64,000 nucleotides of DNA from Corynebacterium freneyi (GTDB lineage Bacteria; Actinomycetota; Actinomycetes; Mycobacteriales; Mycobacteriaceae), in contig NZ_CP047357.1 of NCBI RefSeq assembly GCF_030408835.1, positions 620,001-684,000 of the forward strand. Direction: 5' to 3'. Below are positions 56,922 through 64,000 of the stretch, one piece after another. How positions within the stretch are numbered: the first letter of the stretch is position 1; every line of letters begins with the position of its first letter. The notes under the pieces are model-generated. The model was not told where the DNA came from. It did not search any database and worked only from the letters and a program-made list of their open reading frames with translations. A program made the position numbers and the translations under genes.

Positions 56922-59900
56922 ATGGCGAGTGAGCTCGCGGCCGTCTATCTCTCCATCATCCCGGAGACCTCAAAAATCGCCCCCGGCGTCCATAAGGCCC
57001 TGTCCGGGGTGGACAAGGCCGCCGACGCGTCGGGCAAGTCCATGGGCAGCAAGATCACTGCCGGGCTGGGTGGTGTGCTGAAGAAGTCCGCTATCGGTGT
57101 CGGTGCCTCCGCTGGCGCGGCGCTTGGTGTGGGTCTGACGAAGGGCTTGGGGCGGCTCAATGGCATTGAGCAGGCTGAGGCGAAGCTGCGTGGTCTGGGG
57201 CATTCTGCGCAGGGCGTGGGGTCCATCATGGACAATGCCCTCGCCAGTGTGAAGGGCACCGCGTTCGGGTTGGAGGAAGCGGGTACCGCCGCTGCCGGTG
57301 CGGTCGCCGCTGGTATTAAGCCAGGCCAGGAGCTTGAGCGGACGCTGAAGATCATGGGTGATACCGCCACCATTGCGGGCACCAACCTGCAGGACATGGG
57401 CACGATCTTCAACTCGGTGGCCGCCCGGGGCAAGCTGCAGGGCGACGACATGCTGCAGTTGCTGTCCCGTGGTGTGCCGGTCCTTCAGCTGCTCGGCGAA
57501 GAGCTGGGGAAGACCTCCGAAGAGATCTCCGACATGGTGTCGAAGGGGCAGGTCGACTTCGAGACGTTCCAGTCCGCGATGGAGCGTGGCATGTCTGGAG
57601 CTGCCCTGGAGGCCGGCAATACGGTTCAGGGCGCGTTTAAGAATATGGGGGCGGCGGCCGGGCGCTTGGGCGCTACGATCGCGGGCCCGTTTTTCCGTCA
57701 GGCCGCTGGTGGTTTTGCTGGCGTGACCGCCGCGCTTGATGCGATGAATGGTCGCGTCGGGCCGGTGATGGCTGACGTGGAGGCGTGGCTGGTGGGCACT
57801 GCTGTGCCTGCTTTCCAGCGTTTCACGGAGGAGGGCAAGAAAGCGTGGGATGCGTTCTCCGGTGCCGAGCAGGCCCGGGGTGCTTTGGCGTCGACGATTT
57901 CTGCGCTTGAGTCGATGGGTGCGTTGGTCGCTGGTCTTGCCCCGGCGGTGGGTGATCTGGCGGGTGCTTTCGCTAAGGCGTCGGCTGCGCTGGGCGTCTC
58001 TACGTGGGATGTCCTGGTGACCATCCTGGATGCGACGGCGTCGATTTTGAATGTGACGCTGGTCCCTGCGCTTGAGGCTGTGGCGTCGTTGGCGCAGAAC
58101 AATCAGGGCGCGGTGACTGCGATGGTCGCGGCGTGGATGGCTTTCAAGACTGTGCCGGGGATCGTGTCGAAGGTGCAGCCTCCGCTGCAGTCGATGGTGA
58201 AGCAGATTGATGTGGGCACCATGTCGGCGCGTGCGATGGGGCAGGATTTCCGTCGTCTCGCCCCGCAGATCGGTGTCGCCGGAGCTGCGATGAAGGCGAT
58301 GGGCCAGCAGTCGTCGACGATCCGCAACATGCAGAACGCGTTCATTGGCGCTGGGACGGCGACGCAGGGGTTTGCGCAGGCGGTGCGTGTTGGCGCGGCC
58401 CCGGCTATGAGCCGGTTGCAGACTGGCGCGAAGAACGTCATTAATGCCATGGGCGGCCCCTGGGGGCTGGCGTTTATGGCCGCGACGGCGGTAGTCGCCC
58501 AAGTGACCAACAGCATCCGGAAGCAAGAGGCCGCACAGGAAGCGCTGGCCGCCCAGTCCCGCGCCACTGCAGCAGCGTCGAGCGATATGTTCCAGGCCAT
58601 CCTGGACGGTTCGTCTCAGCTTGACGCTGCGGAGCAGGCCACGGCTGACGTTGCGGCTGAGATTCAGAACTTGGCAGATAATGGCCCGGGGTGGCTGGAT
58701 AGGCTCTCGATTGCGATCAACACTGCGGGCGTGGACACCGCGCTGAAGCGCCAGTGGCGTGCGTGGCGGGACAACGCAGACGCGGCGAAGGAAGCCATCG
58801 ATGTGATGTCGGAGTTGGAGATCACCGAGCGTGATCTCGCCGCCGCTGCGATGGGGTCCGAGGCTGCGTACAGTTCGATGCGAGCCCAGCTGATGGAAAG
58901 CGGCCGGGGCGGAGAGTACCTGGCCAGCCAGCTCGACATGCTGCGGGAGTCCTTCACGTCGGCGGAGCGAGCAGCGGAGCGACTGGGCCCGGCGGGCCTG
59001 GCGGCGGCAGGTGCTCTGCATGATGTGGCTGAGAAGGCGGGCACCGCCGAGGACCGTGCGAACAAACTCCAGCGGGCGTTCATGGAGCTGGCGGGCATTG
59101 AGCTGTCGGCGACTGAGGCGTCGGCGGACCTGACGCGTGTGCTTGATAGCACGTCGAACCAAATGGATGAGTTGGTTGGCGCGACGATCGGCGCGAATGG
59201 TGCCTTTGACGCGACCACCATGGCGGGAGCGAACGCACACGACACGCTGATGGATATTGGCGACGCAATGCGCGCATCGGTGACCGCCGGCAACGACGTG
59301 AATCAGGTGTTCTCGCAGTCGGAGGCTGACCTCCGTGCGGTGGCAAACGCCGCCGGGTTGACCGAGGACCAGTACCAGGCGCTGCTCGCCGCGTATGGCC
59401 TGACGCCGGAGCAGTTGGTGACGGTTGCCGAGGTGCAGGACGATGCGGCGTTGGGGTCTATGGCGCAGCTGCAGTCCGCGTTCAAGGACTTCGACGGCAA
59501 GCCGATGACGACGACCGTCACCGTGGAGGACGCGGACGCGCGGCAGAAGCTTGAAGATCTCGGGTTCGAGCTTTCGAACTTGGATGAGGAATCCGGCGTC
59601 GTGGACATCACCGTCGACGACCAGGAGGCCCTGGACAAGCTCGACCGGTTCCTTGCCGAGGAACTGCCGAAGGTCGATGAAGCTAGGGCTGAGGCGCACG
59701 CGTTCCTGGAAGCTGATGGCCTGTTTGCCACGAATAACCTGGCGATTGCGCAGCTGGCGACGCTGGATCTGAAGCGTCCGACGCCGCTGGCGAACATGGA
59801 CGTCTCCCGACTGTCGGCGGCGCAGATTCAGGCGATGCAGGAAGTGGGTCTGCTCGATGGGCAGACTCCCACCCCGGACGCGTACCTGAACATCGACCAG

Positions 59901-62375
59901 CTGACGGCGGAGCAGCAGGCGGCGCTGGCGAAGGTGTTCAACCTGGATGCCCAGGAGCCGACGCCGTGGGCTGACATGACGAAGGAACAGCTCGACGCTA
60001 AGGGCGAGGACGCGCTGAGGAAGCTGGGCGAGATCGACCAGACGAGGCCGAACCCGCTGGTCAACGCCCAGACCTCGGCGGCAATGGAAAAGCTCGGCGG
60101 TGTCAGGCGGTTGCTTGACTCGCTGAAGGACAAGAACATCTTCGTCAACATTTTCCGCCGCAACCACGGCGATGGGAATGCGGCGGGTGGCCGGTTCGCT
60201 CGTGGTGGCCGTTACCGGTTCCCGGCGTATGCGGACGGTGACCGTCATGACGGGTACCGCCTGCCGACCTCCGGCCCCGGGACTCACACCACTGACGGGT
60301 TCCTTGCGTTCGACCAGGACGGCATGCCCGCCGCACGCCTGGACGCGGGCGAGTGGATCATCAATGGTCGCTCCTCGGAGAAGTACGACAAGGAACTGAA
60401 GGCCATCAACGCCGGGACGTTCCCGAAGCTCCCCGGCTACAACACCGGCGGGCGAGCGGGGGAGAAGCCGGAGGACGACGTGGACCCGGATGGTGTCTTC
60501 GATGACATCCGGGGCGGGTCGGACATGCCGACGGCTGCTGATTTCCTGGCGCTTGCTCGTGGCGAGATGGTCAACGGATTCCAGATGGAGCGTCCGCTGA
60601 ACGGCGCTCCATATGAGAACTTCCCGGGCCGTCAGGGCGCGTGGGGTGACTGCTCGTACACGGCGGGCAATTTCGCTGCATTCGCGTTGGGGCTTGACCC
60701 CACGTCGGGCCGGAAGTTCTCCACCGTCACCCAGCTGCAGTGGGCCCGCGAAAATGGCATGAACATTGGGCGCGGGCCGGCGGGCACCTTCCGTATGGGC
60801 TGGTACGACAACGGCGGCGGCCAGTTTGGGCATACGTCGTCGACGCTGCCGGACGGCACCAATGCGGAGATGGGCGGCGGCAACGGCGGCGGCGCACTCG
60901 GTGGCGGCGCGGTACCATGGGATCACCCCCAGTTCACCCACCACGCGTGGGCACCGGCGGGCGAAGCGGCCCCGAAGGCCACCAGTGACGGCAGCGCCCC
61001 CGCCGGCACCGACAGCGACCCCGATGAGGTCGAGCTGTCCGGCGACGCCGCGAAGGCTGCGGAAACCGTCACGGAGGCGCAGAACGACCCGAATAGCATC
61101 TTCTACGGGACGGGCGCTAACTCGTGGTCTGACCTGGCTGGCAACCTTGCGAAGGCATTCGTCGGCGGGCAGGTCGCCGCCGCACTGTCCGTATTCGACA
61201 TCCCCGACGAACTGCCGCCGCTGATCAAGGCGGGGCAGACGTGGAAGATGCAGCGGGAAGAGGGCAAGACCCAGGAGCAGCAGGAAGACGAGCTAATCTC
61301 GGCGGCGGAAGCTGTCGAATCGGCTGACGAAGCTGCTGCGGACTCCGCTGAGGAGGAGTCGGCGCTGCCCCCTGTCGGCGATTGGGGTGAGCCGTTCTTC
61401 GTGCGGGAGATTTCCCGATCCGCGAAGGACAAGGGGCTTGATCGTGAAGCCGCGATCATCGGCGTGGGCACCGCCCGCGTCGAGTCGGGTAACCCGATGC
61501 TGATGTACGCCAATCATGCTGTGCCGGAGTCGCTGAATTACCGACATGACGCGATTGGATCCGACCACGACTCCGTCGGCCTGTTCCAGCAGCGTGACAA
61601 CGGCGCTTGGGGCACCGTCGCGCAGCGAATGAACGCCTTCGAGTCCGCGGGCCTGTTCTTCGATGTGCTGAAGTCCTTTGACTGGCAGTCGATGTCGCGG
61701 GGCGCTGCTGCCCAGAAGGTGCAGCGGTCGGCGTTCCCGTCGCGGTATGAGCCGATGATGGCTGGCGCTGAAGTTGCGGTGGACAAGTACGGAGTGTTCG
61801 ACCGTGGCGGACACGCCTACGGCCGGGGCTTCATGCCGAAGGACGTCATCGAGCCGGAGCGGGTGCTGTCGCCGAAGCAGACCAAGGCGTTCGATGAGCT
61901 GGTGTACAACCAGCTGCCGCAACTGTCCGCGATCACGGGCCCCGCGGCGAAGGGCGTCATCAATGCCGGCGCTGGCGTTGCCGGGTCGGCTGCAAATGCC
62001 GTCGTCCCGGGGTCTGGTGCCGCAGTTGGTGCGGTCGCGGCCCCGGTGGCGGAGGCGGTCGGGTGGTACGTCGGGCAGGTCACCGATGGTTTGCAGACCA
62101 GTGTGGAGGAGTTCGGGCGGGACATGACCCAGATCCCCCGCTCGATGGTGGATTCGCTGGCAAGCGAGTTCATGCCCGGCGGGGCGGATCGCTTGGCGGC
62201 GATGGTGCCGTCACTTCCTCCGCTTGCCCCGCCGGCCCCGGAGCCTGTTTCCACGGGCGGTGGGGATGGCCGGGTGGTGAACAATTTCAACGGCTACGAC
62301 GAGGACTGGGCGTGGTCGAAGTTCCGGCGGCTCGAATCCGAGCGGCTGGGAGGGAAGGTAGGCGCACGTGGCTGA
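56922..62375 (+). CDS. Tape measure protein with embedded wall-hydrolase-like domains
   Basis: A 1,817-residue tail-length determinant. The N-terminal ~250 residues carry the TMP core (IPETSKIAPGVHKALSGVDK; GDTATIAGTNLQDMGTIFNS). Hydrophobic stretches lie around residues 320-560. A CHAP/NlpC-like block at about 1235-1345 (GAWGDCSYTAGNFAAFALGL; DHPQFTHHAWAP) has a candidate Cys near 1242 and late His. A lysozyme/transglycosylase-like block at about 1495-1590 (IIGVGTARVESGNP; DSVGLFQQRDNGAWGT) follows. Tail-delivered muralytic domains open the thick cell wall during infection. It overlaps the next gene by 8 bp. Confidence 0.9.
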   Translation: MASELAAVYLSIIPETSKIAPGVHKALSGVDKAADASGKSMGSKITAGLGGVLKKSAIGVGASAGAALGVGLTKGLGRLNGIEQAEAKLRGLGHSAQGVGSIMDNALASVKGTAFGLEEAGTAAAGAVAAGIKPGQELERTLKIMGDTATIAGTNLQDMGTIFNSVAARGKLQGDDMLQLLSRGVPVLQLLGEELGKTSEEISDMVSKGQVDFETFQSAMERGMSGAALEAGNTVQGAFKNMGAAAGRLGATIAGPFFRQAAGGFAGVTAALDAMNGRVGPVMADVEAWLVGTAVPAFQRFTEEGKKAWDAFSGAEQARGALASTISALESMGALVAGLAPAVGDLAGAFAKASAALGVSTWDVLVTILDATASILNVTLVPALEAVASLAQNNQGAVTAMVAAWMAFKTVPGIVSKVQPPLQSMVKQIDVGTMSARAMGQDFRRLAPQIGVAGAAMKAMGQQSSTIRNMQNAFIGAGTATQGFAQAVRVGAAPAMSRLQTGAKNVINAMGGPWGLAFMAATAVVAQVTNSIRKQEAAQEALAAQSRATAAASSDMFQAILDGSSQLDAAEQATADVAAEIQNLADNGPGWLDRLSIAINTAGVDTALKRQWRAWRDNADAAKEAIDVMSELEITERDLAAAAMGSEAAYSSMRAQLMESGRGGEYLASQLDMLRESFTSAERAAERLGPAGLAAAGALHDVAEKAGTAEDRANKLQRAFMELAGIELSATEASADLTRVLDSTSNQMDELVGATIGANGAFDATTMAGANAHDTLMDIGDAMRASVTAGNDVNQVFSQSEADLRAVANAAGLTEDQYQALLAAYGLTPEQLVTVAEVQDDAALGSMAQLQSAFKDFDGKPMTTTVTVEDADARQKLEDLGFELSNLDEESGVVDITVDDQEALDKLDRFLAEELPKVDEARAEAHAFLEADGLFATNNLAIAQLATLDLKRPTPLANMDVSRLSAAQIQAMQEVGLLDGQTPTPDAYLNIDQLTAEQQAALAKVFNLDAQEPTPWADMTKEQLDAKGEDALRKLGEIDQTRPNPLVNAQTSAAMEKLGGVRRLLDSLKDKNIFVNIFRRNHGDGNAAGGRFARGGRYRFPAYADGDRHDGYRLPTSGPGTHTTDGFLAFDQDGMPAARLDAGEWIINGRSSEKYDKELKAINAGTFPKLPGYNTGGRAGEKPEDDVDPDGVFDDIRGGSDMPTAADFLALARGEMVNGFQMERPLNGAPYENFPGRQGAWGDCSYTAGNFAAFALGLDPTSGRKFSTVTQLQWARENGMNIGRGPAGTFRMGWYDNGGGQFGHTSSTLPDGTNAEMGGGNGGGALGGGAVPWDHPQFTHHAWAPAGEAAPKATSDGSAPAGTDSDPDEVELSGDAAKAAETVTEAQNDPNSIFYGTGANSWSDLAGNLAKAFVGGQVAAALSVFDIPDELPPLIKAGQTWKMQREEGKTQEQQEDELISAAEAVESADEAAADSAEEESALPPVGDWGEPFFVREISRSAKDKGLDREAAIIGVGTARVESGNPMLMYANHAVPESLNYRHDAIGSDHDSVGLFQQRDNGAWGTVAQRMNAFESAGLFFDVLKSFDWQSMSRGAAAQKVQRSAFPSRYEPMMAGAEVAVDKYGVFDRGGHAYGRGFMPKDVIEPERVLSPKQTKAFDELVYNQLPQLSAITGPAAKGVINAGAGVAGSAANAVVPGSGAAVGAVAAPVAEAVGWYVGQVTDGLQTSVEEFGRDMTQIPRSMVDSLASEFMPGGADRLAAMVPSLPPLAPPAPEPVSTGGGDGRVVNNFNGYDEDWAWSKFRRLESERLGGKVGARG

Positions 62376-63480
62376 TGCCAGCACGCAGATCATCATCGAG
62401 ATGCACGATGGTCGCCGGTGGGTGATCCACGGGCCGGGGGCTCACCCGAACCTCCGGCTGATGCGGGGTGGACTGGGGGAGTTTTACCGCACCCCTAAGG
62501 CCACCACCTACAAGGAACGGGCCGGTGTCGGCGGCGCGTACTTCATGGGGTCTCGTGACCTGCCGATGCGGTTTTCCCTCCGCATCGACACGTGGGGCCC
62601 GGACTTCGCTGACCACATGGGCGCTTTCCTGCGTGGATTGTCCACTGAGCCGGGCCGGGAGTCGACGATCATCTACCGCACTGACCGGTGGGGGGAGCGG
62701 CACCTTCAGATCCTGCTGGAGGAGGCCGCATCCTACCGGCGTGAGGTGGACCCGGAGTCCCTGGAGTCCGCATCGTATGAGATCCCGGTGATCGCCCCCG
62801 TCCCTTACTGGGCGACGCCCACCCCGGCCCACGACGAGTGGGTTTTCCAGGGCACGGGGTTCGTCGGCGAGGTGGAGGTGTCGAATCCTGGGGATGTGCC
62901 CTTGTGGCCCCGGTGGACGCTCACGTCGCCGGCGGCGTGGATCCTCCCCGACGTGGATTTCGAAGGGGAAGGGGAGCCTCGGATGGTGCCGTTGCGGTTC
63001 GCCCCTCATGGGCGGGATCTGCTGGTGCAGACCCGCCCCGGCGAGGAGTTGATCGTGGCGACGGATGGGACGTTGGATGCGTGGATGGGGGATGGGCCGG
63101 TGCATTTCCTGCACCCGATTCCCCCGCACACGCCGCCGACTCGTATCCCGGTTGCGGTGGACCCGATTCCCGGGCTGCCGTGGCATCTGCCGATGGAGTG
63201 GAAGCAGTGGATCGCGATGCGCTTGCACCAGTTCCTGAAGGACATCGGGGTGGACGCGTTCATGCAGAAAACCCCGGATGAGATCGGCGATGAGATCGCG
63301 GGGTGGATCCGTGGGGCCACCCCGGAGTGGGTGCCGACCATCGGTGATGGGCTCATTGCCGAGCTGACGGGCACGGTGTTCGCCGACGCGATCCGTGAGC
63401 ATTACGGCACGTGGGGCAACGTCCGTGGCGTCACCGCGCAGGTGGAGCTTGAGTACAGGTGGGAGGCCCCGTGGGGATAG
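62368..63480 (+). CDS. Distal tail (Dit-like) protein
   Basis: A 370-residue GTG-started protein following the tape measure gene. The N-terminal part (GARHLDxx-type YFMGSRDLPMRFSLRIDTWG) and EVEVSNPGDVPLWPRWTLTS match siphophage distal tail proteins that form the hub ring. The C-terminal ~120 residues are an extension of unknown role. Overlaps the next gene by 10 bp. Confidence 0.8.
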   Translation: MADASTQIIIEMHDGRRWVIHGPGAHPNLRLMRGGLGEFYRTPKATTYKERAGVGGAYFMGSRDLPMRFSLRIDTWGPDFADHMGAFLRGLSTEPGRESTIIYRTDRWGERHLQILLEEAASYRREVDPESLESASYEIPVIAPVPYWATPTPAHDEWVFQGTGFVGEVEVSNPGDVPLWPRWTLTSPAAWILPDVDFEGEGEPRMVPLRFAPHGRDLLVQTRPGEELIVATDGTLDAWMGDGPVHFLHPIPPHTPPTRIPVAVDPIPGLPWHLPMEWKQWIAMRLHQFLKDIGVDAFMQKTPDEIGDEIAGWIRGATPEWVPTIGDGLIAELTGTVFADAIREHYGTWGNVRGVTAQVELEYRWEAPWG

Positions 63481-64000
63481 CGGTGGATTATGACCGGCTG
63501 CAGGCCGCTCGTGATGCGTGTCTGGCGCAGGTGCGTGACCGCCGTGGCCGTCGTCTCCGCCCGGCGGTGGTGTCGCTGTACGCGGCATCGTCGGTGGGGT
63601 GGGAGTTCCGGGGCCGAGTGACCGGCATGTTCTCGGATTCTTTCGAGTTGGTGCGTAACGACACCGGGAAGGCGGAGATCGTCCTGCCGGGCACGCATCA
63701 CCTGGCTTTGTGGGCGGCTCGGCATTGGGAGCGGGACAAGAAGAACGTCATGCTCCGCATGGATAAGGACGGCATCCGCTGGTGCGGCCTGATGGAGAAC
63801 ATCACCTACGAGGCGGAGGGCGTCGGCCGGCACGTCGCGTCGTTGGAGTTCATGCACGACTACGAGCAGTTGAAGCATCTGCCGGTGTGGTCGAACCCGA
63901 TGTCGATCCCGGAGGTGCAGGTCCCGGACCCGTGGGCGATGCTCGCCCCGGTGATCTGGAATCTGAAGCTGCTGGCGATGCTTAACCTCGTTCGCGCCTA
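63471..64000 (+). CDS. Minor tail protein (ReqiPepy6 gp37-like), 3' truncated by the window
   Basis: At least 176 residues, open at the window edge. The GTG start at 63471 follows GGGAGG; GTG at 63483 is an alternative. The sequence (FRGRVTGMFSDSFELVRNDT, GKAEIVLPGTHHLALWAARH, YEAEGVGRHVASLEFMHDYE) resembles the gp37-like tail-tip proteins that follow Dit in actinophages. Probably a tail-tip hub or tail-associated protein. Confidence 0.75.
   Translation, partial: MGIAVDYDRLQAARDACLAQVRDRRGRRLRPAVVSLYAASSVGWEFRGRVTGMFSDSFELVRNDTGKAEIVLPGTHHLALWAARHWERDKKNVMLRMDKDGIRWCGLMENITYEAEGVGRHVASLEFMHDYEQLKHLPVWSNPMSIPEVQVPDPWAMLAPVIWNLKLLAMLNLVRA

Noticed and set aside
1..64000. CRISPR array for the csf cassette
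   Set aside because: No set of regularly spaced 28-37 bp repeats was seen on either strand. The hairpin repeats at 39658-39756 leave only 0-13 bp between copies.

Overview
The window is high-GC DNA of an actinobacterium, most likely a Corynebacterium or a close relative. The chromosomal genes are in an order familiar from mycobacteria and corynebacteria (moeB, AdnAB helicase-nuclease, K+ channel, UvrD2, ABC1 kinase, DUF2342 hydrolase, YlbL-type PDZ protease). The species is an inference; no rRNA is present.

Bases 1 to about 23,750 are host chromosome. A truncated moeB and a TIGR02569-like gene lead into a tightly overlapping DNA-repair cluster (adnA, adnB, K+ channel, uvrD2). Next come an oxidoreductase and a DUF222/HNH protein with an SOS-box-like site upstream and a degenerate tandem repeat downstream. 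A minus-strand group follows (ABC1 kinase, TOMM-type leader-binding protein). The region ends with metalloprotease-like genes, an alanine/sodium symporter, paired crcB genes and pgm.

From 23,745 to the end of the window lies the left part of a prophage of a long non-contractile-tailed phage. Its integrase gene converges on pgm and shares 4 bp with it, and the last ~48 bp of pgm have codon use unlike the rest, so the 3' end of pgm is the likely attachment site. The right end and attR are beyond the window. The lysogeny block on the minus strand (integrase, lipoprotein, ImmA-like protease, repressor) is separated by overlapping divergent promoters and an inverted-repeat operator from the early operon (Cro-like protein, antirepressor, many small genes). 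That operon runs through a YqaJ-type exonuclease, a RecT-like annealing protein and SSB.

The standout feature follows SSB directly, on the same strand and with overlapping reading frames: cas6e-like, csf1-like, a small helical Cas11-like gene, csf2 (Cas7), csf3 (Cas5), an N4/N6-type DNA methyltransferase and a CysH-like ATP-pyrophosphatase (34,525-39,340). This is a type IV-B-like CRISPR-Cas cassette carried by a prophage. It is unusual in having a Cas6e with an apparent catalytic histidine and an embedded methyltransferase. I see no CRISPR array, no cas1/cas2 and no DinG helicase.

Next are a replication-type winged-helix protein, possibly started at CTG, and a set of hairpin-forming iteron-like repeats (probable origin). 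A RusA-like resolvase and a mosaic region of duplicated cassettes (two dUTPases and two families of repeated hypothetical proteins) follow. After a structured intergenic region the late genes run in standard order: HNH nuclease, terminase small and large subunits, portal, MuF-type protein, scaffold, decoration protein, capsid, connectors, tail terminator, major tail protein with an Ig-like domain, tail chaperones joined by a -1 frameshift, a 1,817-residue tape measure protein with embedded wall-hydrolase-like domains, distal tail protein, and a truncated tail gene at the window edge.
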